NCBI RefSeq assembly: GCF_009730915.1
Contig: NC_052483.1
Coordinates: 2,046,001-2,110,000 of the forward strand
DNA from: Dioscorea cayenensis subsp. rotundata
Taxonomy: Eukaryota > Streptophyta > Magnoliopsida > Dioscoreales > Dioscoreaceae
DNA length: 64,000 bases
Direction of reading: 5' to 3'
In this document: positions 23,471 through 35,385 of the stretch, piece by piece
Position numbering within the stretch: position 1 is the stretch's first letter
Layout: the number at the start of each line of letters is the position of its first letter
The notes under the pieces: generated by a model
The model's input: the letters and a program-made list of their open reading frames with translations, nothing else
Database searches by the model: none
What the model was told of the DNA's origin: nothing
Translations under genes and position numbers: made by a program

Positions 23471-23497
23471 AAACCCTAACCCTAACCCTAACCCTAG
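23471..23497 (+). promoter_or_regulatory. Telomere-like (CCCTAA)n tract in MPP-beta leader
   Basis: AAACCCTA is followed by three further CCCTA(A) units in the leader, ending 23 bases before the start codon. The orientation is sense AAACCCTA. Telo-boxes are common in plant leaders; four consecutive units is longer than the usual single box. Confidence 0.75.
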
Positions 23498-23520
23498 AAC
23501 CAGACCTCCAAGCCGCATCC

Positions 23521-26500
23521 ATGGCGATCCGCAAGCTCCTCTCACTCGCGCGCCGACCCCGCCCACCATATCTCCTCCCCTATCGCACCGCATCCACCGC
23601 AGTCGCTACAGCCGCCGACTCCTCCCCTGCCCCCGTCACCCCTCCGGTGATGATCTACGACCATCTTGCCGCCGCTGTGAAGGCGAAGATCAAGCGCCTT
23701 GATGACCCTGACCCGCGCTTCCTCCGTTATGCTTCTCCCCACCCCAACCTCGCTGATCATTCCTCTATTCTCGCTGCCCCCGCCACCCGCGTTACGACTC
23801 TCTCCAATGGCCTCCGCGTCGCTACGGAGTCCACCCTCGCCTCCAGCACTGCCACCGTTGGCGTCTGGATCGACGCTGGTAGCCGCTTTGAGACCGAGGA
23901 GACCAACGGGACGGCGCATTTCTTGGAGCATATGATCTTCAAGGGGACGGAAGATAGGACGGTAAGGCAGCTTGAGGAGGAGATCGAGAACATGGGTGGG
24001 CATCTGAATGCTTATACCTCGAGGGAGCAGACAACGTATTATGCGAAGGTGCTGGATCACGATGTGCCGAAGGCTCTGGGGATCCTTGCGGATATACTTC
24101 AGAATTCCTCGTTTGATGAGGCGAGGATCAACCGAGAACGCGATGTGATTCTTCGAGAGATGGAGGAGGTTTGGAGTCTTACTCCTTTTATTGAATCTAT
24201 GCCTTTGTGCTTTTTATTTATCATCATTTTTTTTGTTTGGGCAAATTTTCTGGTATACCAGCTGCTGGTAGATTGCTAGAAAAACGGATTTTTTTTTTAA
24301 AGCATTACTGAATGAGATTTTTTGCTGATTAGTGCAAAAAATTGTGGAGATAATGGTTAGTCTATCTTGTTTCTCGTCCTAGTTTGTCATTTGTTCTCTT
24401 CTGGTTACTATGGTTATGGAATTGATATCCTCAGTTTCAATTGACAATAAGTTATCTTACAGCCCTAATTTGTGCTGTTTTGCTAATTGTTTCTGGTAGT
24501 GAATTTTTCTTTAATGTAAAATCCTCTTCGGGGTTCTTTGACTATGAATTGAGTGTTATGAGGCTCACATTTGGTTTATCATACTGATTGGACCCATATC
24601 ATCTAGCATTGGACTCTTTGCTAAATAAATATCAGTCTATGTAAGAATTTTATTAGTTCGAAATAGCAGTTGAACTGCTAGGGGAATTTTTTTTTAACCT
24701 TTTTAGCTTTTGTATGGGACTTTGCATGTATTAACTACTAGCTTATGATATTTTCAAGTCTTGTTATGAATTATCAGTCTCCCAGCTGATGTTTGTGTAT
24801 TTGTTACTTTCATGCAAGTTGCAATTTTAGGCCTTTTACAGAGCTATTATTGTAATTCATCTTGTAGGTGGAGGGACAAACTGAAGAAGTTATCTTTGAC
24901 CATTTGCATGCAACCGCTTTCCAGTACACTCCGCTGGGCAGAACCATTCTTGGTCCTGCTTCGAATATCAAGACTATCACCAAAGAACATCTCAAGAATT
25001 ACATTTCAACTCATTATACAGCTCCTCGGATGGTATGAGTTGCATTGAGAACAGGGAAACAATCCTTTTTCCTACTGCCATATTTTGTGTGCTTTCTTGT
25101 ATGAATTACAAAGTGAGTTTTTACCATGCTTGTATTTTTCAGGTCATTTCTGCCTCTGGTGCTGTTAAGCATGAAGATGTAGTTGAGCTAGTGAAGAAAC
25201 TATTCATAAAGCTTTCAACTGATCCAACCACTGCATCTCAGTTGGTTGCAAAAGAACCTGCTGTTTTCACTGGTTCTGAGGTCTAAATGCTAAATCCATA
25301 TCTTGATACAATTCTTTATGTTGAATAGAAATGAATCTATTGTCCTAAATTATATTGCATTTGTTTTTCCATATTCAGGTTCGGATAATTGATGATGATA
25401 TGCCCCTTGCACAATTTGCGGTTGCTTTCAATGGAGCCTCCTGGACTGATCCTGATTCTATTGCTCTGATGGTCATGCAATCGATGCTGGGTTCTTGGAA
25501 CAAAAGCGTTGGTGGTGGAAAGCATATGGGGTTTGTCATCCTTTTATAAGTATTCTTGGCATGACTTCTGGAATGGTTACTTGTTCTTTTGGGAGTTATT
25601 TGTTATTTTTCCTTCTTTTAACAGCTCAGAGCTCGCACAAAGGTGTGCAATTAATGAAATAGCCGAGAGCATGATGGCTTTTAACACAAATTATAAGGAC
25701 ACTGGCCTCTTTGGTGTTTATGCAGTTGCCAAGGTTGAAATCTCTGCTTATAAACATGACCCTTTTTGTGTTTGTGTGTGTGATCTTATTCAAATGCTAT
25801 TGAAGATTCTGGCATATGGTAATTATATATATATATATATATATATATTTTTATATGTTGGAGGATCTGTTCGGAATGAACTGTTCTACAATCCATCCTC
25901 AAGAATCAAGATTGCCCCATCCATCATCAACTTTTTGCATGTATACTGTTCTCATATCCAGGAGACCATTCTCTTTGTGTGCACCATCATTGGATTTGCC
26001 ATGAAATGTTTTTTTTTTTCTGTGATAGAGTTGATTTTGTCACAACAATTATGTTTACAATTGGTTGCAGGTTACTTCTTATTTCTTAAAATCATGTCAT
26101 TATTTATTTTTTTCCCTTTGACCCTTTTATTAGTGAAATGCTGATTTTGGTTCTTCTAACTGAGCTAGAAAGTTTCATTCTGATTTTAAATTGAGTATGA
26201 ATTATATATGTTTATCATTTTTTAATGCAGCCGGATTGCTTGGATGATTTGGCGTATGCAATTATGTATGACATCAGCAAGATGTCATACCGAGTTTCAG
26301 ATGCTGATGTTAAACGTGCCTGCAATCAGGTATTTCACCATTTCTTTATGCATAATTTGTTTACTTCTTGCAAGTGCTTTGAGCATGTATTTATAATGTT
26401 ATTAAAGTGAATTTAGCCATATAGTGAATGGGCATATTTTGATGTTTTTACTTTTTAGCAGTCTCTTGGTAGACACCTGCTATACGATTTATCATGTTAT

Positions 26501-28404
26501 TGTGAAGTTGGCAATTTTCTCACCAATTTTACATTCATTTGCTCTCTAGTCCTGTATGATAGATCCTATATACTGTCTGATTTGAGAAACATGTTAATAT
26601 GCTTAATACCAGGTTGGTTATCTCTTACACTATTTACAGTTTGCACCATAAATGCAATCTATTAGCAGTTAGAATCTCTAAGATTTACTTTCACAGAAAG
26701 TGTGATGTTTTTATATTATTCAGAGGTCTCTCTATTATATGATGATGAATGAATAGACTACGTAGATATTATTCAATAAAATGTTGCTCATTACATTGTC
26801 ACATAATATCCTTTACATGAAATTTAAGTTTCTTATGTTAGAAAAGCTGGATTTTAAAATGTTAACTTGCTCATTACATGGTTCAGAGAGCACTTGTGTA
26901 TGTAATGCAAGTGAATTTGTACAAAAAAAAAAAGGTGTTGTAAAGTTTTGTTTTCTGTTCTGTCGTTGACCCTATGCTAGAGTACAGCTCCTTAGACATG
27001 GTTTGATGGCAATGTTGTTCGAAAAATTGCCATGTGTTGACCTGTAGTCAGATACCAAAATATGTCTAGGTTGTACTCTTTGTGAAAAGGTTTCTAACAT
27101 CTACTCTTAAGAGTTCTGGTGAATGTGAAGGGTGTATAGTTTGGTTGTATTGCATTAAGCTAACAGTTTAATTTGTTTCAGATGAGGTTTATTCACCTTT
27201 GGTAGTTTGTTTGTGCTAATGGACTATGAATAATATCGGTTTGGTCATTTTTCTATACTTAATATATACATGTTGCAGAGGCCTGCTATGATTTGTTGTC
27301 TTACGATAAATTGATGAATTTTGACAGCTAAAATCCTCTCTGCAACTTCACCTCGATGGCACAACTCCCATTGCTGAGGATATAGGTAGACAGGTGAGAT
27401 GAATGAAAAACTTGAAATTTTAGTTATATTATTTTCATTAAATTTTTATTTATTCATTTTGGTGTGCTCTTTCTGCTGCAGCTCCTTACATATGGCCGTC
27501 GAATTCCTGCTGCTGAACTCTTTGCAAGGATTGATGCAGTTGATGCAAGCACCGTGAAGCGAGTTGCAAATCGTTTCATATTTGATCAGGTATGTCACCC
27601 CTTCTGAAGCAGCAATAAATTCTAATTTTACCGGTTTGGTTTGGATTGTGCCACTAAACTCAGATTTTTAGCATGAGTTCGCTCTTTGGGGAAAACATGA
27701 TACTATGCCTCTTATCTTGCAAAAGTTAATTTATTTGTTTATTTATGTTCTGGTTTTTCACTTTGAAGACTTAGATTAGATCAATTTGTTAGACCAATTT
27801 ATAGATTGTAAAAATGTTTAGCAACACCTAGTAATGGGGTTATCATTGTACTTGTCCTAGCATGCATCATCTGATTGGAGTTCGAAAATATCTATTATTT
27901 CTCAGCTTATGCTGATATGCACCAAACTAATGCCTGTTTTTTTCCACCGTCATAAAAGCATGATTCAGAACAACAAAGAAATACTCTATGAAACAAAAGT
28001 TCCTTAAATGCTACTTAGGATTTCAACTCTTATTTTGCATTATTTAATGGAGGCACCCTGCATTTGATGAGTCTAAGCATATCCTTTTCCCCCAATCATT
28101 TTGGTAATGAAATGGGAGTGAATTCCACCAACAAAGGAAAATTACTTTCAATTGAATCTTGCTTGAATGCCATATGACACATACATGCTAGAGCCATATA
28201 GTTTTTGGACAATAACTGATGTTTGCAGCCCCTTTTGTTAATAATACTCTTCTAACACATAAGTTCACCGCATTGCTACATTCATCTTACATGCTTTTCT
28301 TGAAAATGTTTCTACAGGATGTTGCCATTGCTGCCATGGGACCAATCACGAAGCTCCCCGACTACAACTGGTTCCGCCGCAGGACCTACTTGCTCCGCTA
28401 CTAG
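23521..28404 (+). CDS. MPPB: Mitochondrial processing peptidase beta subunit, complete
   Basis: Nine exons (23521-24168, 24868-25032, 25143-25280, 25379-25530, 25625-25733, 26231-26329, 27328-27393, 27482-27589, 28318-28404) give 523 residues with all introns GT-AG. The protein is a pitrilysin-type (M16) zinc peptidase. The inverted zinc motif HFLEH is at 133-137 and the third ligand Glu at 213, exactly 76 residues on, as the HxxEHx76E rule requires; it is therefore the catalytic beta, not the alpha, subunit. In plants MPP is built into the cytochrome bc1 complex and removes presequences. The N-terminus ([16 protein letters not shown]) is an Arg-rich mitochondrial presequence. An in-frame upstream ATG exists at 23272 in AT-rich sequence, but 23521 has the better context and presequence. 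The first exon is notably GC-rich. Confidence 0.96.
25824..25850. repeat. (AT)n microsatellite in MPP-beta intron
   Basis: A run of AT dinucleotides in intron 5. Confidence 0.85.
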
Positions 28405-29340
28405 TTCTCTCATTAAGTTTATTTTTGTTTTAGTTTCTCTCAAAAGCTCATAACAGAGTTTCACCCCGCTTTGCTTTTTCAGAAGACTCTCAGTTTGAAT
28501 TTTTTTTTGTTTCATATCTATATTCCATTCCGTGATGTAACATCCGATTTGTGCTAATAATAAGCAGCCAGTGACATAACTATCATTTCTCTAGTTCCTT
28601 CAACCAAATGGAGCCATTGGTGTTGTTTCTGAAACACCCCCTTTTTGGTAATTTCCAGGGATGCAATTTCATTGATTCTGTGCATGGTACAACTCAAAAA
28701 AATAATTCTGTGTCTATTATATTTTTCTATAACCAAAAGGCCATTGGTTCAGCTATATTGGTCTCACTGCATAAAATTTAATTTGAGTTATTTTCATTGC
28801 TTGAATTTGAAATGTGTCAAATGCACTGGTGTCAAGGGTCTCTGATTGTGGGATTTAGTTTGTAATCTGATCTTTAGTCGATTGAGTGAAAAGTGCACAG
28901 GGCGGTTTGTTATATACACGTTTGTCACATTTGTTAAAAAAATATATATTTTTTTATATTTTGAAATATTTATGAAAAATTATTATGACCAAGCTATTAT
29001 CTGAATTTTACTGTTAATCTAAAAGTAAATATATTATTAATAATTATTACTTAACATAATTTTCCATTTGAAGCAACATGGAATTTTCAGAATCAAATGG
29101 TGCGCTACAACTTAGCCACAAATTTGCTTTTTATCTTCTATTTGACATGGACTTTGATAAGATTCTGCCAATCATCCAACCCACTTCATGAAAAGAAAAG
29201 CATCTAATATTCCACACAATCTAACTATCTTTCCTTCAGAGTTTATTAGTCTGTGTGTTTTTTTTCCTGTTCTTATAATGCACATACTTATTAAGCAAGC
29301 TATAAATAGAGTTCCTTGATATCTCTTTTTTTATGTGCTT
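28405..29340. other. MPP-beta 3' region and intergenic sequence
   Basis: The left part should be the MPP-beta 3' untranslated region. Beyond about 28900 the sequence is AT-rich. A TATA-like CTATAAATAGA lies at about 29299-29309, 60 bp upstream of the BCCP-like fragment. The transit-peptide exons expected for a whole BCCP gene are not recognisable here. Confidence 0.5.
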
Positions 29341-29344
29341 CTAG

Positions 29345-29960
29345 TTCTGATTCAAAATACACAATGGAGTTACAACTAATTAAGGAGAAAGACACCTTAC
29401 CACAACCACACACTACTGCAACTCTCAAATGTCCTATGGATGGAAAATTTTATGTTAGCCCGGCACCGGGGAAGCCGCCTTTTGTTAAGGTATTCGTCTT
29501 CTCTGACCATACCTTAAGATTTCGGGTTGAATCATACTTGATTAATATATATTTTGCGTGTTAACTTTATAAATTTAAATATGAATGTAGGTCACAACCT
29601 TTCCTCCAATACCTTAAGTTTTTGAGTAAAATTAAATTCATATAATATGTTTGATTTGTATTTATCATTTAGTACTATTTATATTGATATGTTATTCAAT
29701 TAGTAGGTTGGAGATAAGGTTACAAAAGGTCAAGTTGTTTGTCTCATTGAGACTGTAAAAACTCATGAACGCGATTCAGATCGATCGATCTGGAACAATT
29801 GTTGACATGCTTGCAGAGAATGGAAAATCGGTTAATTTCGATGCTGTATGTTTCTTTTTCTCATGCATTTTCATTGTTTTTATTACTATTCTTTTTTTTT
29901 TAATCTTACTCCTGTTTATCCTTGTTTTTATTGCAGACTTTACTTGTAATTCAGCCATGA
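29345..29960 (+). pseudogene. BCCP: 5'-truncated, frameshifted biotin carboxyl carrier protein (BCCP) fragment
   Basis: Three exons keep normal splice sites: about 29345-29489 after a TTCTAG acceptor, 29707-29845 and 29937-29960. They encode the end of plastid BCCP of acetyl-CoA carboxylase: DSKYTMELQL, the Pro-rich linker, LKCPMDGKFYVSPAPGKPPFVK, VGDKVTKGQVVCLIE, then the hairpin around the biotin lysine, SGTIVDMLAENGKSV and a LLVIQP end. The biotin site reads TVK-LMN where functional BCCP has AMK-(M/L)MN. Inside it, a run of five A at 29757-29761 shifts the frame by +1. The conserved reading extends upstream of the only ATG (29364), so earlier exons have been lost. It is probably a duplicated, decayed gene segment. 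A TATA-like box lies just upstream. An assembly error could explain the frameshift but not the missing exons. Confidence 0.75.
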
Positions 29961-31176
29961 AATGAAAGAAGTTTATAGATCATGACTCATATATATACAT
30001 ATACATATACATGTGTTATAAATGTAATGGAAGTTATCTGAAATAAACTTTGTTCTTCTGCATATTCATATATAACAATTGGATTCAAAGCAAGTTGTAA
30101 ATACATAATACTCTTGAAAGAAAGTTGGCGATAATAGACAAAAGAAATTAATAAAAACTGCAGATGATCTTTGAGTTATGCTGTATAGCAGAAATAAACA
30201 AGAGAAATCTATCTCATTTCCAGATTAGTAAGTTCAGAAGCCATTAAAAAAAAAATAAAAAATAAAAAAATCAAATGTCAGGCCATGCTGAACTTAAAAA
30301 ATTCTATCTGAATGCCGAAAATTTCAGCCAGACTGCAATTGTTATTTCCGTCGAAAAACGGAGAGACACAAGCATAAATTGGCTTCCCCGAACTGCTGAA
30401 ATGAAAACCTTCAGAAATCATCTGAAAACATCATGAATTTGTTCTTTTCAAAGTTACCAAAGAACCACTAAACATATAATTAAGCCAGTCTTCAACAGCA
30501 AAAAAACTTGATTATAAGTTGTTATGGCCTGTAAACAAGATTGACAATGAGTACAAACATTTAATTGTGATGCTTCAAAATCAAATCAGAAAAAAATTAG
30601 TCAATTTGTAATATTGGTTGTTATAGAAAATATCCACATATATTACATGATATAAGTTAATCTTATGCTTGAAAGATGATGCCAAAAAGGATAGAAAGCA
30701 TGCAGGAAATTAACAATACGAAAGCCAAGTTTATTGTGATACAAATGAAAATACGCATAAGTTCATATGAGAATAGATACTTTACATCTTAAAATGCTTT
30801 AAAAACTAAGTTAGTAGAGAAATTTATCTTTTTTTTTTCTTGTAATGAAAACTCAATGACATTGTTCCAACAAGCAAAACAAGCACTACTACTAATATTT
30901 CTACCAAATCATCCAAATATATCACCCACATTATACCATATTATTCTAACGTAAATAATAATTTTTTTATTAAATAGATTATAAGTAATTGTGGCTCAAA
31001 TTAAAAAAAAAAATTAAAAAATACATAGCCCTAGTCTTTCTTTTGTTTTTTTTAAGAGAAATATAAGTTCGATTCTCCTGATCACGTTTTTCAGTTTTAA
31101 TGAGGGTGAGAACTCATGACAGGTTTTCCGCCCGCATACATTCCTAAGAGTTGGTGCTTATCATCCTACCTATATA
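29961..31176. other. Intergenic region
   Basis: AT-rich, no open frames of interest. At about 31070-31085 the words AAGTTCGATTCTCC resemble a tRNA B box, possibly an old SINE remnant; no matching A box was found. Confidence 0.5.
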
Positions 31177-31495
31177 CTCCCTCCATTTTTTTTAGTTGTC
31201 ACATTTACCTAATTCACATAGATTAAAAAAAATTGGTTAAAATTAGTTGGCTACCTATATTTTATACAAAAAAAACTATTATTTTTCAAAATTACCTTTA
31301 TTTAAAACTCCACTAGTGGAGTATATAATTTAATACTTGAGTGATTATGATTTATTGAAAACTGTACAATTACATTAAATTAAAGAATAAATTTTAAAAA
31401 AAATTATTTAATATTGCATAAAATTTCTAATGTGACAAGTAAAAAGGAACAGAGAAGAGGTCTAAAACATGATAACTAAAAAAGAACGGAGGGAG
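31177..31495. mobile_element. Stowaway-like (Tc1/mariner) MITE, 319 bp
   Basis: The left end CTCCCTCCATTTTTTTTAG and the reverse complement of the right end (CTCCCTCCGTTCTTTTTTAG) form terminal inverted repeats continuing into GTTGTCA/GTTATCA. TA dinucleotides flank both ends (31175-31176 and 31496-31497), the expected target duplication. The interior is AT-rich and noncoding. The short length and CTCCCTCC end are typical of plant Stowaway elements. Confidence 0.9.
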
Positions 31496-31691
31496 TATAT
31501 AATTATTTTGATCGAGTATACAAACATAAAGATTTTTCACTATAGTATGTTAGTAATTATTCACTTTTACAGGGTTATATAAGCAATTTTGTAATAAAAA
31601 AAATATATAAATATGATAAAAATTATGGACGGTTGTGATATTACCCCAATTTGATCATCACGAAATATAATCTCAAAGAAACTGAGAGTTC

Positions 31692-31722
31692 GTTCTCGCT
31701 CTCGCTCTCGCTCTCGCTCTCG
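31692..31722. repeat. (CTCGCT)n tract in CobW leader
   Basis: Several CTCGCT hexamers occur immediately before the start codon at 31725. Pyrimidine-rich leader repeats are frequent in plants. Confidence 0.8.
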
Positions 31723-31724
31723 CC

Positions 31725-34700
31725 ATGGACGATGACGACGAAGAGTGCCCTCCTCTCGCCATTGAAATCGCCGACGCATCCAAGATCCATCGCCCTGAAT
31801 CCTCGGATCGGTCGGAGAATCCTCCGGAAATCTCGCCTGAAACTCCTGTCGGCGTTACAGTAATCACCGGCTACCTCGGCGCCGGCAAGTCCACGGTGAT
31901 CTCACGATATCATTGATTTCTTGATTTGATTTCCAATTTAGAGCTTTTCGTGATAAAATTTTGGGATTTTTGAGGGTTTATGTCTTGTTTTCCAGAGATT
32001 TTATTTGATTAATTTGTTGAAATTTAAGCTCTAGTAGGTGTTTGAATGAGTGGTTTAGCGTTTACATGCAGTATTGAAACCCTAATGTTAGGGTTTGTTT
32101 CCTTTTCCCTCTTGTGGAATTGAACTTCTTTGGATTTTTCAATGAAAATTTTGGAATTTAGAAGCAAGCAGCATGATATAATGAAAGCTGATTAGGTCTA
32201 GGAATGCATTGTACTTTGAAAAGCTTGTGATGTTGTAGCTCAATAAACTTAGAACTCAATAAACCTAATGAATAATTTCTGAATTACTGACTGGTTGAAT
32301 GTGGGGGACTTTCAGTTGGTGAATTACATATTGACTGCGGAACATGGGAAGAAGATTGCAGTGATACTGAATGAGTTTGGGGAGGAGATTGGGGTTGAAA
32401 GGGCAATGATCAATGAGGGAGAGAATGGTGCACTTGTTGAGGAATGGGTTGAACTTGCGAATGGGTGTGTCTGCTGCACTGTTAAGCACAGCCTTGTCCA
32501 AGCTCTGGAGCAGCTCGTGCAAAGGAAACAGAGGTCTCTTATTTTCAAATAAATCTAGTTATTGTTATTTCATCCACTGTTTTGATTTGAGTATACATTT
32601 CAAAGCATAATAGAATGGTTTTGATAGTGTTACAAGTTTGAAAAATATTAGATTGCATTTGTTCAGTTATCTGACTTTCTTTGGTTTAAGGGCTTACAGG
32701 GAGAATAATCTCGAGAATTGAATGGGATTGTAACATGTAGAGATTGGGATTAATGTTCAACACTGATGTGATAAAATATTGTTAGCTTATGTTTTTTGGC
32801 TATAGTTTGCATATAAAATTAATGACTTAGGTTTTTTGCTTTACAGACTTGATCATATTTTGCTTGAGACAACGGGACTGGCTGATCCTGCTCCCCTGGT
32901 CTCTATTCTTTGGTTGGATGATCAGCTGGAATCATCAGTGAAACTTGACTCTATAATTACTGTGAGTTTTCTTCATCATATTGACCCATTTTTCATTCTT
33001 CCTTTGCCATTCCGGTGTAATCATGTTGACAGTGCCCTGAATCTATAAAATCTAATCGTGTCTCAAATTTAGGTTGTTGATGCAAAAAATCTAAGGTTGC
33101 AGCTTGATGAGCATCGGAATTCCACTTCTTTTCCTGAAGCATTTCTTCAAATTGCATTTGCAGTATCTCTCCTTTCCTTTCCTTTCCTTTCTCTGTTTTG
33201 TCCGTATGGTATTTAATACTGTTTATTATAAGTCTTCTTATACATAATCTATTGAGAGTGCCTTGATGTTGATATGCTAGTTTTCTGTTTTCTTTATTGT
33301 ATACAATACCTTTAATTACTTTGGTTGAGTTGAACATCTGATAGCTCTACATCACATCTTCAGGATGTTATTATTCTGAACAAGGTTGACTTGGTTAAGC
33401 AAGAGGATTGCGGATCTGTGGCCTCTGGTGTTATAGAAGACTTGGTGGAGGAAAGTCCATAACATGAATTCACTGGCAACTATCATTCCTTCTGTCCGAT
33501 GTCAAGTTGATTTAGATAAACTATTGGATTGTCAGGCTTATGACACTAATGTTAGTAGAACTCTCTCATGCATATTTGTTTCTTTTTTGTAATTGACATT
33601 ATATTTAAACTTTGTCTATTCATTCCTATCAGCATCTAGCTCGTTTGGAATCCCTGATGGAAGATAGGAAATCTGTATCTGCCAAGAGTCGTCATGATCG
33701 CAGTGTGCGAACATTATGCTTTTATGAACAAGAACCTGTTGACTTAGCTAAGGTATTCTTACCTTCATCTTTAATAACTTTTATCTTGTGTACTTTGGAT
33801 AGAATAGCAGAAACATATTTCACACCAGGATAAGGTTGAGCTCTTTGCTATCTCTGAATGTTGTATTAATCTCAACTTCAATGGCTTCATGCCACCAATG
33901 TTGCAAACATGAAGATATTTTTGGTGCAATTGATGTATAACCTTTCATTGAACTAACATCAATTAATGTGCATGCCAAAACTATAGTCTGATGTATGCGA
34001 TTTGCCTCGGCTCTTATTTTTTTTTTTAACAGGTTCGCATTTGGCTTGAGGATCTTCTTTGGGAGAAGAAAACCAACATGGATGTGTATCGTTGTAAAGG
34101 GATTCTAAATATCCACAACTCTGATCAACTTCATACCTTGCAGGTTTGAGCATTTTGAAATGTCTAAACTATGATAGATAACTATAGTTACCTCTAATCC
34201 TCATTGATTTCTAAATCTTGTGGTTTTCGACAATGATATACTATATGCATAAACTACTAGGCTGAAAATATAGGCATTCTAAAAACTACAGTTACTTTTA
34301 CAAACTTAATGTCCTTGTAGGTTGTGGCCTCTATTGAGAGGTTATAAACTTTGATGTCATGTCTATTTTAACTTCCCTTGGCAAAGGAAATATATGTTTT
34401 TTCATTTTTATGAGAAATAGAACAAAGTTTGGATATGGCCTTTTAAAAGTATAATAATAGTAATAATAAATCAACAATAAACAGTCTAAATATATGAACT
34501 GTCCCAGTTAGCGTTTTGATCAGGATTTATGATTACTTCTATTGGTCTTGTGAATGTTTATTATGCAAATGTTGTATGTTTGTTTGGTCTCCTTGTCCGC
34601 ATTAGTTTTTTGAATTTTTAAGCTTTTGCCTTACTGAGTTTGCACAACTATTTTTTGTCCGCATTCAATTATGGGGATGTATTCTGTGACATCTAAGATA

Positions 34701-35172
34701 CTAGAGGATTTGGTTAAGTTTTCATGTAAACTGTCAACACAAAGACCAGACCAAGCTAAATATGAGTAATTATAGAGGTTATCCGGTAATTAGCAAATAG
34801 CTTTCTCCATGTTAGTTTAACTACTTTGCTAGAGATTAGAGTATAGCGTAACTTGTGTGAAAATGGTGAAATTACTGGTAAGAATTCTGGAAATTATTCT
34901 TTTTTCCCTAAACAGAGACAATTTCTGCTTTTGGCAGGCAGTTCGAGAAGTATACGAGGTTTTACCTGCTCGGAAATGGCTTCAAACAGAGAAGCAACTA
35001 AACAAGATTGTCATTATAGGAAAAGCTCAAACCCAGAAATTCTACTACTTTGATCACATCTTAATTGGTTATTGAGTCACCAGTGACCCTTTGTTCTTCT
35101 TGTTTTCCAGGTCGAGATCTGAATGAGGAGATTCTCACCCATACTTTCAGAGCCTGCACATTACTGTCATGA
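31725..35172 (+). pseudogene. CobW/ZNG1-type GTPase gene with a frameshift and a lost splice donor
   Basis: The exons are 31725-31895, 32316-32533, 32847-32961, 33073-33162, 33364-33550, 33633-33752, 34033-34143, 34938-about 35020, and 35111-35172. The protein is a G3E GTPase of the COBW-domain family; eukaryotic ZNG1 members hand zinc to client enzymes. Walker A (GYLGAGKST) is at residues 49-57, the metal-binding CxCC (CVCC) at 108-111, then LLETTGLADPAP and the guanine-specificity NKVD. A CobW C-terminal domain follows. Two defects are visible. In exon 5, AAA at 33452-33454 has one base too many: VEE runs to a stop at 33460-33462, while the conserved HNMNSLATII continues in the next frame. 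Exon 8 ends at NKIVIIG with GGAAAAGC where GT is needed, so the last exon (RDLNEEIL) would be skipped or the intron read to TGA at 35075. It is probably decaying; other exons look well preserved. Confidence 0.75.
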
Positions 35173-35385
35173 TCAACATCTTTCATGGTTCACTCACATA
35201 TTCGCCGATTAATTTCAACTAATTTCAACTCAACAATTAACATCAGCATCATTCGATCAGCTGTTTTCTGGTACACAAACTCAAAATCCATTGGCAAATG
35301 TTCATTCTTATTGTTCACTGCCAGTGCAAACTTCCTTGTGTTATGATTAAAATTCACAGTAATCACTACTACACCTTGTTTACTT

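Noticed and set aside
23272-23520. Upstream in-frame start for MPP-beta
   Set aside because: The extension is AT-rich, crosses the telomere-like leader repeat and would bury the mitochondrial presequence.
23542-24060. 172-codon minus frame over the MPP-beta first exon
   Set aside because: GC-rich coding exons produce long antisense frames; the sense frame is a clear M16 peptidase.
31060-31160. tRNA gene or SINE
   Set aside because: A B-box-like AAGTTCGATTC is present, but no A box, cloverleaf or terminator could be found.
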